A DNA stretch of 64,000 nucleotides from Eutreptiella sp. 'Long Island Sound 2002' (lineage: Eukaryota > Euglenozoa > Euglenophyceae > Eutreptiales > Eutreptiaceae). The translations under genes and the position numbers were made by a program. Shown here piece after piece: positions 1 to 10,599 of this stretch. Within the stretch, counting starts at the first letter, position 1, and each line of letters begins with the position of its first letter. Below the pieces are notes generated by a model. The model ran no database searches, had not been told where the DNA came from, and saw only the letters and a program-made list of their open reading frames with translations. The DNA lies in contig OZ038382.1 in NCBI GenBank assembly GCA_964036045.1, positions 86,413,795 through 86,477,794 of the forward strand, written 5' to 3'.

Positions 1-420
1 GTAGCTTTAGATTTTCGTCCTGTGCAGCAGATCACAGAACGCCGCCCACGGTGGCTGCCAGCTCCGGAGATCGCGCGAAACGCACGGGGACATCGGCAAT
101 GTCGTCCATTGTAACATACTTGGTGAAATTGGGTTGAAATCTCTCAATTTCTCATTTTTTGTGGGCAGCTGGCCTCTTATCGCCTGTTTTGAGCGCGACA
201 AATCGCGAGCGCGCGCGTGGCTAGCCGCGTGGGTCTTAGCCCAGAGCTAGCATAACCCCTTCTCAACACTGACCAAGAGGTGCACGAAATACGCAAGCTC
301 GTCTGCGAAATCCTTGCCGCAGCAGCAGAAGACGGCAAGCTTCTCCTCCAAACCACCCGGCCTACAACTGACCACGCAAGCGCGCCGCTGCGAGCGGACA
401 CATACACCTACACAACATAG
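1..420 (+). other. Left-edge sequence with a short coding-like fragment
   Basis: Positions 1-260 hold nothing I can support. From about 262 to 420 the plus strand reads as a plausible 52-codon tail (sequence begins LNTDQEVHEIRKLVCEILAA) ending in TAG, with ordinary amino-acid composition unlike the proline/threonine-rich DNA that follows. It could be the end of a retroelement or host exon cut by the window edge. No family recognised. Confidence 0.2.
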
Positions 421-2397
421 CCCACTGCGCAATCCCCGCCCATGCCCCTCCCCCCTCGCTGCCAGCCCGGAGACCCACACACGCCCACCATAGCGCGCAC
501 TCCCGGGCCCCGCGACACGGGCCTCCCCCACCCGCCCAAACAACAGCACACGCCCCCCACAGACCAACCCGCCGGACACCTCTCACCACCCCCCACACTC
601 GACAACCCGCACACACCCACCGAGGGGAGCCCCACGCCCCACGGCACGCCCACCCTGCCCAGTGGCCCGCACAGGGCCCCGACGCAGACCCCAGAAAACC
701 CAGGCCCACCCTTCCCGGCCCCGAATGCAGCCCACGCGAGCTGTTCCCCCCAGCGGACGCCAACCCAGACAACCTGACACATTGCAGGACCCCGGGGCAG
801 CCAAGCCCAAAAGGAGAAGACCGCAGCCCCGCACCTCCCTCCCCCGCCGCTGCCGACCAGATCGGCCCGCCGGGCCGCCAGGTCACGGCCGGCCCCCCCC
901 GGCCGCCCACGCCCAACCTACAGCCCGAGGACATGCCCTCCATCCTCCCCGCCGCGGCCGCAGCAGAAGCCGATGCCCACAAACCCGCGACTGCCCGCAT
1001 CACAGCGCAACCCGCGTCCCCAAGAACCACCACTTCCTGCTCGTCCTCGGCCTCATTGACATCTTCCACCTCATCCTCCGACCCCCCCCTCCCCGCTGAC
1101 CTCATCCACAAGGCCACGGCAAAAGCCAAAGCTGCGGCCGCACGCCAGGCTACCGGGGACCCCCTGACCCCCACACAGGCGACTCAGGCACCCCGGCAGC
1201 ACACCGGGAAACCCCCCCACCCGGCACCGGCGCCCTCACACCTGTGGACCGAGATCTTCCTCAATCTGGAACCGGACCCCAACCCCAAACCCGACCCCAA
1301 ACCCAAGCCGGCGCCCTAACGAGCGCACCACCAGCAACGGCACCACAACCAACACCACCCCACGCAGCCCACAACACCACAAACGTAACGACGCCAACCC
1401 AAGCGACACCGCCCTAACCCAAACCCTAACCCAAACCTGGACCCCCCACCCACCACAACCCACGCCCCCCTCCCACCAGATGCCGCCGCCACCACAGAGG
1501 CGGCCACCCAACACGACCCCGTCCAAACCCTCGTCAACATCCCTATCTCCAAGCGCCCCGTCATCCAACTCCCACAAACCCCCACCGCTGCTGGCCAGAC
1601 CGACCCAGGGACGTGGGACCCCTCGACCACAATCACCGTTAGGCCCGGCCCCCGACCCGCCCCTGCTGCCCACCAAACAGTACAGCCCCAGGGAATGGGC
1701 ACAATGCCAGACACCCCATCCCCACCAGGGGGACCAGAATATCCACAAGGGGTCCTAGGGCCATACCTGCAGCACGGTCCCCACAACTACCAGCGCCACC
1801 ACCACCAGCAGCCTCACCACCACCACCACCAACACCACCCCCACCACTACCATTGCCAACCACCCTACCCCACCGGGCCACAACCCCCCATTGCACGAGC
1901 AGCACCAGTCTATGGGATGGCAGCCACCAGGCGCTCCACCCCAATACCCCACCTACCACCAGGGGCCACCCCCCCCGTACCAGGCACCGCATGCCCCCAG
2001 CCACCACGTCCACGCCAAAGGGGTCCCCCGGACCCAACCCCACCAGGGACAGTCTCTCGACCCGTACCACCAGCCGCTGCCGCCAACACACCCTTACGTG
2101 GCAGATCCATGGAGGACGGGGAACCCCCCCCCCCTCAAGTACCAGGCGGCACCACGCGAGGCTCACCAGGACCCGCCGACACCTCCTGACTGACCCGACT
2201 CGAGCGACGAGGCCCGGTCCCGCAAACGGCGGCGCTTCCGCTCCCCCCCCGCAGGGCGCACCCACCCCTGGCGCCCACACGCCCCACACCGCCACCGCGC
2301 CTCAACCACCCACTCGCGCCGCTCCCGCTCCCCAAGGCGCAACCACAATCCTCCGGGGCCCCGCTCCCGCCCCTCCTGCTCCCCCAGGCACCACCAG

Positions 2398-2690
2398 GCG
2401 CGCCACTGCCGCCCCACGTCCACCTCCCCCTCCCCCCACGAGCCCCACCGGGCTTCCGGTTCCCCCCTCCGCCCGTACGCGACCCCCACCCCTAGCCCCC
2501 GCCACGACTGCTGCCGCTCCCGCAGGGGCCGCCAAGCACGCCACCGCCTCCCCATGTCCACCACCCCCTCCCCCCACGGGGCCCAACGAGCTTCCGGTTC
2601 CCCCCTTCGCCCGTACCCGTCCTCCACCCCCAGCCCCCGCCACCGCCGCTCCCGCTCCCCCAGGCACTGCCACGCCCGCCACCGCCGCAT
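2398..2690 (+). repeat. 138-bp tandem duplication, proline-rich
   Basis: Two adjacent units share the anchor CTTCCGGT at 2453 and 2591, a spacing of 138 bp (46 codons). The flanks CCTCCCCCCACG and CGCCCGTAC recur in phase. In the frame that leads into the 2691-3155 fragment region the unit encodes alternating proline blocks and an ARTRPPP motif. It is a coding-length (multiple of 3) minisatellite. Confidence 0.6.
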
Positions 2691-3155
2691 GTGTACGTCC
2701 TCCTCCCGCCACTCCAGGACCTCGAGCTCGAACCCCCCCCCCCCCAGGCCCCTGCCCAACCCGCCTGGTGGTCAGCCCCCGCCTTGCATGAGCTCCGCCG
2801 CTGGGTGAAGTGGGCCGGCGGAGCGGGAAGGCTAGAAGGGGTGCACATGGTGCACACCTTCGAGGAGATCCGCACCCGCACCCCCGCCAACCCCTACGAG
2901 GCCGCCCCGGAGGCCATCATGCCGCAGGCGGTATGGAAGGCCCTCCTCCGGGACGCGGTCCAGGGCCTCCGCCCCCCCTACACCCCCCGAACCCTCCGCC
3001 ATCGGCTCCAGGCCACCCACCCCCAGACCCGGGCCATCGGCGCCCCCCCGCCACCCCACCACCACCACACCGGGAAGGGAAAGGGCACAAGCAAGGGGAG
3101 GGCAAGGGACAGAAAGGCACACTCCAGCAAGGGGGCACGGAAGGGCCCCAAGTGA
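2691..3155 (+). CDS. Probable C-terminus of a retroelement ORF1-like protein
   Basis: A 154-residue stretch whose middle has normal, non-repetitive protein composition: a Trp-rich segment (HELRRWVKWAGGAGRLEG), then HMVHTFEEIRTRTPANPYEA and MPQAVWKALLRDAVQGL. It ends in a His cluster and a basic Lys/Gly tail. The basic tail and its position after a proline-rich repeat resemble the ORF1 of non-LTR elements, but I cannot name a domain. The N-terminus probably lies in the proline-rich frames upstream; the tracked ATG is only the first in this open stretch. It could also be a host gene fragment. Nothing downstream encodes an RT. Confidence 0.4.
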   Translation: MYVLLPPLQDLELEPPPPQAPAQPAWWSAPALHELRRWVKWAGGAGRLEGVHMVHTFEEIRTRTPANPYEAAPEAIMPQAVWKALLRDAVQGLRPPYTPRTLRHRLQATHPQTRAIGAPPPPHHHHTGKGKGTSKGRARDRKAHSSKGARKGPK

Positions 3156-3749
3156 CAGGCAGGCGCCCATAGGGACCAGGCACCGGAAGCCACACAACGT
3201 GGGAGCAGGAAACCACCCAAGGGCCAGGAAGGGGAAGGAACGGGGACCAAGGCGCAGAGAAAGAGGACACCACGGCGGGCACCAGGACCCACACGCAGGA
3301 AGGGCATACCACGACAGAGGAACCAGCGCCGCCCCACCCCCAGCGGACGCCGCATGACCCCCGGGGGAGCACGCCCCCAACACACGCCGCCGAAGCACAA
3401 ATCGGACGCCGTACGGAGCACACCGGCACACGCCCACCAGCCACCAGAAACCACACAGGGGATGGAGGGCACACCGACACGGGGAGAACGGGCTACACCA
3501 ACAGAGGAAACCGCCGGGAACACCGCCGCGCAGCCCACCACCACACCCTCAGCGCCCGGCGACGACCCCGGCCACCACAAGGGCCACCTCACAGGCACCC
3601 AAAGGGGACAAAGGCACGGCCACAGCGTCCAGGGCTAGGGGTCGGGACCCCAGGAGGACACAGGACCAAGGCACAAGCACCCAGGGAGGGCAATCCCACG
3701 GACACCTACGCGACCCACCAGCCCGAGCGGCACACCCAGACCCCCACAC

Positions 3750-4133
3750 CTAACCGCACCCCCCAGCCACCAGCCAGCCACATTCCCACCCGCACTGGGC
3801 ACCGGTACCGGGTACGCGACCATTTTTCCCCGAAATCCTTCTTGTATCAGCGCAAGAAAAACTTTTGAACACGTTGCCTTGTACAGCGCCACACCACCGA
3901 GCTTTTTTCTGCTTGTGCCTTTTTTCCTTTTGCCGCTTGATCCTGCTTGGTTTCTCGAAACTCCTGCTTGGTTTCTCAAAGATCCTGCTTGGTTTCTCAA
4001 AACTCCTGCTTGGTTTCGCACGCTCCTGCTTGAAGACCCGCACCAGCAGCAGCAACATACCAGTAGCAGCGACAGCACAAAAGGCGTAGACCCCGTCAAT
4101 GTGATTCATCGTGTTCACATCCAACGGAGTCAT
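3750..4133 (-). CDS. Small membrane-anchor-like ORF with FEKPSRx repeats (copy 1)
   Basis: A 127-codon frame with an N-terminal hydrophobic stretch (about residues 14-33, VYAFCAVAATGMLLLLV) that could be a single membrane segment. Four FEKPSR(S/I) heptads, a strongly basic run (KRQKEKRHKQKKAR) and a Cys-containing tail follow. Composition suggests a membrane-anchored, nucleic-acid- or lipid-binding peptide, but no family is recognised. The last residues lie outside the direct repeat, so the stop differs between copies. Coding status is uncertain because the plus strand is also open across the array (ILLGFSK repeats). Confidence 0.3.
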   Translation of the reverse strand: MTPLDVNTMNHIDGVYAFCAVAATGMLLLLVRVFKQERAKPSRSFEKPSRIFEKPSRSFEKPSRIKRQKEKRHKQKKARWCGAVQGNVFKSFSCADTRRISGKNGRVPGTGAQCGWECGWLVAGGCG

Positions 4134-4688
4134 TTTGGAGCAGAGCTCTTTTCTTATCCCTTCACGATGCAGCCAGCGCTTATAGCGGAAGGGGGCTGCG
4201 AGGAAGGGCCTTCTTCATGGCCTGGGCAGCCGCGATACTGCAGCTCGTAACTACAGTGAGGGCCACTGATGCCCGCTGCTTGGCGCACGGCTCGCGTTGG
4301 CTTACAAATAAATCTGCGAGCTTTGCATGCTCGCCTGGAGCAAAAACAAGCCTGCAAAGCAGACCACAGACAAACTGTTACTCTACACGGTACGCAGCGC
4401 CAAAGGCGTGCAGCGCTAACATCGCCTAATACCAATGCGACGGATCTCGTCGAACCTGCAGTCGAAGCACTAACGCATTGGTATCCCTACCTTTACCTGC
4501 TTACCAGCTCCTTTTATTATAAAAAATCCACAACAGGAATCACGCTTCACTCGATTAAATTATCCTTGATCAACGTGGAATTACGTCTTTTGCTGCGCGC
4601 GGAGGCCGTCGGGACAGTCGCGGCGACGACGCTGGTGGACGCAATTCTCTGAAAGCATCGGTAGCGGATGGGGGACAGCCCATTCCGC
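3803..4688. repeat. 886-bp direct repeat, copy 1
   Basis: Near-identical to 4964-5849 at a constant offset of 1161. Both start CGGTACCGGGTACGCGACC and end GGGACAGCCCATTCCG. By eye only a handful of substitutions separate them (for example near 4573/5734 and 4612/5773). The ends CGG...CCG form only a weak inverted repeat, and I found no TG...CA ends or target duplication, so LTR status is unproven. A recent duplication or a small mobile unit with long direct repeats are both possible. Confidence 0.85.
3941..4023 (-). repeat. 21-bp tandem repeat (heptapeptide-coding)
   Basis: About four units of TCCTGCTTGGTTTCTCRAA plus two variable bases, 20-21 bp each. On the minus strand, in the frame of the small ORF at 4133-3750, each unit encodes a seven-residue FEKPSR(S/I) motif. 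The identical array is at about 5102-5184 in the second direct-repeat copy. Confidence 0.8.
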
Positions 4689-4963
4689 GTCACCTCCCTC
4701 CTTAAGAGGATTGCGTACGCCATCCTTCACGCAGCTTCCTTGTTGGGAGACGCTTTGCTGAGTCGCAGGACTTCAAGTCGGCGGGGAGCAGCCAATGGAG
4801 CAGCCGCTCCAATACATCCCTCAGAGCCGTCACGTGGTCCCCGGCTCTGCTGCACTTGAGGGCGTCTCGTCCTGCTTCGTCCATTCTCTTTCGGCTCGTT
4901 CTCGGTCGCTGTTGCAAATGGCGTCTGTCTTGAATACGGACGCAGCTCAGATTTATTTTGAAG
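4689..4963. other. Unique spacer between the two 886-bp repeats
   Basis: 275 bp of ordinary mixed composition, clearly different from the A/C-rich DNA on either side. No ORF or RNA gene I can support. If the repeats are LTR-like, this is the entire internal region and the unit would be non-autonomous. Confidence 0.5.
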
Positions 4964-5294
4964 CGGTACCGGGTACGCGACCATTTTTCCCCGAAATCCT
5001 TCTTGTATCAGCGCAAGAAAAACTTTTGAACACGTTGCCTTGTACAGCGCCACACCACCGAGCTTTTTTCTGCTTGTGCCTTTTTTCCTTTTGCCGCTTG
5101 ATCCTGCTTGGTTTCTCGAAACTCCTGCTTGGTTTCTCAAAGATCCTGCTTGGTTTCTCAAAACTCCTGCTTGGTTTCGCACGCTCCTGCTTGAAGACCC
5201 GCACCAGCAGCAGCAACATACCAGTAGCAGCGACAGCACAAAAGGCGTAGACCCCGTCAATGTGATTCATCGTGTTCACATCCAACGGAGTCAT
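4953..5294 (-). CDS. Small membrane-anchor-like ORF with FEKPSRx repeats (copy 2)
   Basis: The same reading frame as at 4133-3750, from the same ATG context through the hydrophobic segment, four heptads and basic run. It then leaves the direct repeat and stops after VPGTASK instead of reading into A/C-rich DNA. Preservation in both copies fits either very recent duplication or selection; with so few differences I cannot separate the two. Function unknown. Confidence 0.3.
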   Translation of the reverse strand: MTPLDVNTMNHIDGVYAFCAVAATGMLLLLVRVFKQERAKPSRSFEKPSRIFEKPSRSFEKPSRIKRQKEKRHKQKKARWCGAVQGNVFKSFSCADTRRISGKNGRVPGTASK

Positions 5295-5849
5295 TTTGGA
5301 GCAGAGCTCTTTTCTTATCCCTTCACGATGCAGCCAGCGCTTATAGCGGAAGGGGGCTGCGAGGAAGGGCCTTCTTCATGGCCTGGGCAGCCGCGATACT
5401 GCAGCTCGTAACTACAGTGAGGGCCACTGATGCCCGCTGCTTGGCGCACGGCTCGCGTTGGCTTACAAATAAATCTGCGAGCTTTGCATGCTCGCCTGGA
5501 GCAAAAACAAGCCTGCAAAGCAGACCACAGACAAACTGTTACTCTACACGGTACGCAGCGCCAAAGGCGTGCAGCGCTAACATCGCCTAATACCAATGCG
5601 ACGGATCTCGTCGAACCTGCAGTCGAAGCACTAACGCATTGGTATCCCTACCTTTACCTGCTTACCAGCTCCTTTTATTATAAAAAATCCACAACAGGAA
5701 TCACGCTTCACTCGATTAAATTATCCTTGATCCACGTGGAATTACGTCTTTTGCTGCGCGCGGAGGCCGTCGCGACAGTCGCGGCGACGACGCTGGTGGA
5801 CGCAAGTCTCTGAAAGCATCGGTAGCGGATGGGGGACAGCCCATTCCGT
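4964..5849. repeat. 886-bp direct repeat, copy 2
   Basis: Second copy of the 3803-4688 unit. After its end (GGGACAGCCCATTCCG) the sequence returns at once to the A/C-rich low-complexity type found before copy 1. The pair plus spacer (3803-5849) therefore looks like a 2.05-kb insertion into the A/C tract. Confidence 0.85.
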
Positions 5850-7560
5850 CACCACGACACAGGCCAGACTGCCCTCCACCGACCCACCACGGCACAACAG
5901 GAGGCAGCACGGGACACCGCACCGCGGCGCGCCACAGTGCCACGCACCACGACAAGGCACCCCAAAGCACAACACGCCACTGCACGACGCGACGCAACAC
6001 GGCACAGAACGGCACACCACGGCACAGCACGGCGCAACACGGCTCACCACAGCACACCACAACACCAAAGCAAGGGACGCCAACCAAAGGTCTAACCAAA
6101 ACGAGCCACTGCGCATCCCGGAAGGAACCACACCAGCCCGCCACACACCAGCAAGGGGCCACCGCACGCCCGGCAACAACAGTGGCGGTCGACCCACGCA
6201 AACCGCCGCCAGAAAGTTGCAATCGGCACCGCGGGGGCGAAAGGACACTGAAAACTCGGCCACCCTAGCCCAGGGCCACACGAAGCCGCCTGGCGCAGCC
6301 GCCCAGCCGGCAGAGCTAGGGCCCATAACCCGGCAGGAAGGGGCGCCGAGCCCAACGTGTACATAACCCACCCAACCCATTAGGCAGGGGCACGGCGTGA
6401 AAACGCAACCAACAACAGCAACCAGGTAGACCGCATTGAATGCCGACCAGTGCGTGCGGCAGCCCAGGGAAGGCAGAGGGAGGAACAGGCAGACCCCCCC
6501 CAAAATTCAAACAGGGGGGCGGGCGCGAAAACGGCCCACAGCCACCAAACCGCCCACCAACACCGCAAGAGGCGGCCAAACCCCCTGGCCAGACGGCACC
6601 CAAGACAGGACCGCTTAAAGGGGCACAGGGGGACCACCCAACCAAAACCGGCAACAACAGGCCGGGAGCAGCGGCCCACCGGGAAAGTGGACGCCCAAAA
6701 CACGCGGACACACACCACGCTGGGACGAAAAAAAAAACAAACAAAGCAGCTCGGAAGAGAGGGGATGGGGGGACATCGACTACGAGCCCCAAGACCGGGA
6801 CAGCCAGCGACCGACACCACGAAGCCAAGACAGGACCCGCGCCCCGCAAAAAAAAAACCAAAACCAAAGGGGAGGGGGGGGGGGGCAAACCCCACCAACA
6901 GCAACACCCGCACATCCCCGTGCCACAGGCGGCCCCCAAGGAAGGGCGGGGGCAGGCAGGGCACACGCACGACCGCACACACACCCCAACAACCCAATCA
7001 AGAAGGGCGGGCCACAGCCGAAAACCGAGCCCCGCACGCACGCCCACAAAGCACACCCCAGCCAGGAAAGGCGGGGTACAAGCGGGGTGCCCACACAAAC
7101 ACACACACGCCGCAACGCCCCAGCCAGGAGTGGCGGGGCGCGGCACCACCCAGGCCCAACCACACACCCTGGCACAGCACCCCCCTAACCAGGAGGTGCA
7201 GGAGACCAGGCGGGACGGGCACACAAGCACACACAACCCCCCACACCTCCCCAAGGAGTGGCGGGGCGCAGCCGAAAACCAGACCTCAGCACGCACGCCC
7301 ACACCGCACACCAGAACCGGGAGCGGCGGGGTGCAGGCGGAGCACGCACACAACCAGGCCCGTCTGAAAACCCTAAACAAGAAATGTGGGGTGCAGGCCG
7401 AAACCCAAGCCCAACCGCAAACACCGCAAACCCCAGCCGGCAAAAGAGGGGCGACACCACAAACCGTACCTAAACACACCCACCCAAGACCCCAGCCAGG
7501 GCTGGCGGGGTTACCGAAACCACACCCAAGCACAACCCGGACCCAATCACAAACACCACA
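5850..7560 (+). repeat. A/C-rich low-complexity tract with CCAGGAGTGGCGGGG-type motifs
   Basis: Begins with CACGACAC/GGCACA-type degenerate repeats, then A/C-rich DNA. Variants of the motif GCCAGGAGTGGCGGGG occur around 7120-7140 and 7255, and degenerate forms (AGGAAAGGCGGGG, AGGGCTGGCGGGG) elsewhere. Long open frames on both strands here (for example minus 7917-6316) are composition artefacts: they hold no recognisable domain and mirror each other. Confidence 0.55.
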
Positions 7561-9700
7561 CAACAGTAGGAAACGCAGTGTCCATAGCCCGGGCACTGAG
7601 GCAGCCCATGCCATGCAGGTGACCCGGCCAAACGAGATCCGGAGACCGGGGGTAAGGCTGCATCCTAAGTCCTGCACTGCTTTGGCACTTGAGGCGGAGC
7701 GTGCGACACCCAAGCGCCTCGGAACCCCAGTACCCAAAACATGCATGCATGCCTTGGGAACAGGATACACCAGGAAGTCCGGTGAACCTCTAGGGTTCTG
7801 CCCAAAGGAGGGGACGTGCGCAAGCACGGGGGCACACGCTCCCGGCGAGACAAGCACCCCACGCTGGCGGCGATCAGCCTTCCCGGTGATGCACGGGGCC
7901 GCTTTGTTGGGGGCCAACAGTCAGGTCTAGCGGGATGTAACTTGCCTCCCCTCTTGAAGTGCGGAGCCTCTTCCTGTTCGTCACAGCAGCAACGCCAGCG
8001 GGAACCATGGGGAGCCTCTCCACGACCGAGTGCACCTACCTACCCACTGACCTGCACTTGCACAATGGTGTTATAAAGGAGCACACGGTTTGTGGAAAAG
8101 GGGGGGCAAACAGATTCGTCCCTCAAAGCTACCAAACAGTAGTGTAGTGGGCACCCGGTGTTGATAGATAACACCGGAGTTCCACACGCCGGACCAATGT
8201 TACATCACAACCGCCGTCGTGCTTTTGCCTTTTGGGTTCGTAGATTCCTGAACCAGCAGAATGAAGGCAAACTCGGAAAGCACAAAAGCAGACCAACCAC
8301 ACGCTTCTCTGAGGGATCAGTGGAAGCGGACAAAGGATGTGAGCGACGCCCGCTGCAGTCAAATGCATTCGGGCCCGGTACCTCAAGGAGATATCAAACA
8401 TTAATGCATTGGAAGAGTGCCGGTATAGCGGGGAGAGATACAACCGGAATTCCACACTGTGAACCTCTCTGACACAAAGTTTGTCCCATTGCTTCATATT
8501 TTATCGGAATTCTTTCTCCAACGGTCACTCCGTCCGGCATGACCAAAGGCACCTTTGGCATATATACTGATTTGCCACCCAAGTAACCCACAATTGAGAA
8601 GACGGACAGTCATAAAGTGCTGCTGTCGCCATGGCGGCAGAGAGTATGCCAGCTCTGTCGTGAACTTGTGAAATGGACCATGTTTGCTGCATGGTGCAGG
8701 GTCCGGTGCGGAAGAACAGGAAATTAATACGGAATGTGAAGGCAAAGAGCAATACTGCTGAGGTGCAACGAAACGCGCGATGTACAGACCCATGGTTGTA
8801 CAACACATCGTGAATAAAATCCACGAAGGAAGAAAGCAGTGCCATGGCCATTCCGTGCACTTTGCGGCAGAAGAAGCCGTTGCCTCGTAATTGGTGTGTT
8901 GCCCACTGGTGGATATGCACTGTTGGATGACACCTTTTGAAGACAACCAAGGAACAATCTTGCCCTCCGAACAAAAAAAACTCAAGTTAACACCACATGT
9001 CATCAAGTTGTCTGCATGTCATGGTTTGTCACCATAAGTGGTAAGGATTGCGAAGTGTGTGTCATACTACACTGTGTAATAAGGATGTCCAATTTAGCCC
9101 AGATTGCAGTTCAGGCTCCAGCAATGTTCCAGATGCGTGTGTAATTGTCTTACCTTTACATAGGTATATAAAATTTCATTAATTGCGTGCTTAGATGTCG
9201 AGTTGTATTTTCCGTGTATTTCCTGTTAGTGTGCACGCGTCGCAAATCGCGATGTGCTGGATTTCTCCGTTGTCGCCTGTTCTGTGTTAGTCTGTAAATT
9301 GATTCCATTTAGTTTTGTAGGATGGTAATGTAGATTTGTCGGTTTTAGACATGTGCCGATGTTACGGCGTTAACAGGACGTTACGAGGTGACAGTTTTCT
9401 GTTTGACTCAGATTTTGTGATTGTTAGTGTTAGTTATGTATGCGTCATGCATGTTTGTGTAGTGTTAAGTGTAATAGTGCAAATGCATGTGTTCACATCC
9501 GCATTGTCTCTTAGACATGAGGGTTTGGTGAGTCACCCCCCAACCATGGCTGCTTGGCAATCGCTAAGCCAAGCATGGAACCAAGGCCGGTGGCAAAGTC
9601 CGGCACCAAGCGGCACATGGTGAAGATGGTCTTTTGTACTTGCACTGCGTGTGGGTAGGGATTTGGGTTTAGGTTTAGTATTTTAAGGCATTTGGGATTT
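7561..9700. other. Gene-poor segment, nothing recognised
   Basis: Composition shifts to mixed sequence near 7.93 kb. Two loosely similar stretches (about 8150-8200 and 8410-8465), each with CCGGARTTCCACAC after an ACACCGG/ACAACCGG variant, suggest an old small duplication. Short ORFs on both strands carry no domain I recognise. No RNA gene seen. Confidence 0.4.
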
Positions 9701-9855
9701 TATTTTAAATTTTATGGTTTTTGATAGTTTAGCTTAGTTATGAGCCCCTAGGCTACGCCCGGGATCGCTTAGGACTCCTAGGAGACTGTTCTCCCTAGCC
9801 GGGACTTTAGATAATGAGCTAGTTGTTCTGCCCCCTTAGGGACTAGCTTATTACA
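9700..9855 (+). repeat. Probable 3' end of an LTR (family 3)
   Basis: The sequence ending ...GACTAGCTTATTACA at 9855 stops in CA and is followed immediately by a primer-binding site (9856-9866) identical in its first 11 bases to that of the intact Ty3/gypsy element at 38278. That is the layout of a 5' LTR. The 5' end of the LTR and any partner LTR were not found in the window. The inferred element interior to the right has no recognisable gag or pol, so this is a remnant. Confidence 0.5.
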
Positions 9856-9866
9856 TGGTAGCAGAG
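9856..9866 (+). promoter_or_regulatory. Primer-binding site, TGGTAGCAGAG
   Basis: TGGTAGCAGAG directly follows the CA end of the LTR-like sequence. It is complementary to a tRNA 3' end ...CTCTGCTACCA, which fits an initiator-Met-type tRNA as used by many Ty3/gypsy elements. The tRNA assignment is from family knowledge; no tRNA gene is in the window to test it. Confidence 0.55.
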
Positions 9867-10245
9867 GCGTGTAGGCGTGCTGTACCAGTGTGTACAGTGT
9901 ATAAGGCGCCTGCTCCTTATAGGACAATAGCCCGCAGGCTTACCAGACCTGCTGTGCCCTAGTGGTTGGAGGGGTGGACCCCACGTTTTAGGCCTGGGTT
10001 CCGACCGAGGTTTGGGTAATTTTTTTTTACCTTCGGCACCATTGTTTTTCAGTGCGGCGGGCGCTCTGTGTGTGTTTTCGGCGTGCCGAGTATGTGTTTC
10101 GCTTGTGTGGCGTGTGTCAAGTGCATGCCAGTGTGTCGGTTGGTCGGCGGCACTGCAGAAATCAAAATTTGAAGGTGTTTCGGTGAAATTGTCAATTTCA
10201 AATTGCACACCCTATTGTAAGCAATTTCTGTGCCATTCAGATGAC

Positions 10246-10437
10246 CTACAGTGGGCCAGACCCACGTGATTTACTGGGGTCAAACCAAGGCTTGTTGGCT
10301 GGCTGATTGACATTGCTGAGATCTGTCATTGATGCATTTACGTCTTCGTTCTCATCCATTCCAGTCATTAAAATTTGTCGAAGGAGCAGGGAAGGGTGAA
10401 GCTGCTGGGCAGGGGCGCCCAAGAACAATTTTTGCAT
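10246..10437 (-). CDS. Short unidentified ORF
   Basis: A 63-codon frame whose composition (LHPSLLLRQILMTGMDENED, then DLSNVNQPANKPWF) looks protein-like rather than random, and which sits inside the inferred remnant retroelement. It may be an exon or a fragment of an element protein. I do not recognise it. The start codon is uncertain. Confidence 0.2.
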   Translation of the reverse strand: MQKLFLGAPAQQLHPSLLLRQILMTGMDENEDVNASMTDLSNVNQPANKPWFDPSKSRGSGPL

Positions 10438-10523
10438 AGGGTGTGTGTATACACCACCCTATTGGGCTTTTGAAAGTTTCATCCCTCCCTCCAACGTTTT
10501 TGGGACTGAGGCTGTTACAGAGG

Positions 10524-10592
10524 GATTATCCCAGTGGCCAAGGCACTGGGGTGCAGCGCTGAACTCCTGTGTTCAATTCCCACTACGGCATG
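10524..10592 (+). mobile_element. tRNA-derived SINE-like head
   Basis: Contains an A-box-like CAGTGGCCAAGGCACTGG and, about 30 bases on, a B-box-like GTGTTCAATTCCCAC, the order and spacing of an RNA polymerase III internal promoter. Flanking sequence does not fold as a complete tRNA, which argues for a SINE or tRNA-derived repeat rather than a functional tRNA. Only one copy is visible, so mobility is inferred. Confidence 0.35.
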
Positions 10593-10599
10593 GTAGTAT

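Larger units (their letters stand above)
421..3800 (+). repeat. A/C-rich low-complexity tract
   Basis: The plus strand is dominated by A and C (CCACC, CACAC, CCCC runs) with little T or G, so long proline/threonine/histidine-rich frames stay open by composition alone. I do not accept most of these frames as genes. The exception is the C-terminal piece at about 2691-3155. The same strand bias and vocabulary return at 5.9-7.6, 36.5-37.7, 48.7-57.2 and 58.9-64 kb, always on the plus strand. Confidence 0.6.

Noticed and set aside
1400-1440. Telomere-like CCCTAACCCAAACCCTAACCC
   Set aside because: Only two or three imperfect units inside A/C-rich DNA; not an array and not at an end.
6316-7930. 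Overlapping 533-codon minus and 496-codon plus ORFs
   Set aside because: Both exist because the DNA lacks T/A-rich codons; low-complexity composition, mutual overlap and no motif.
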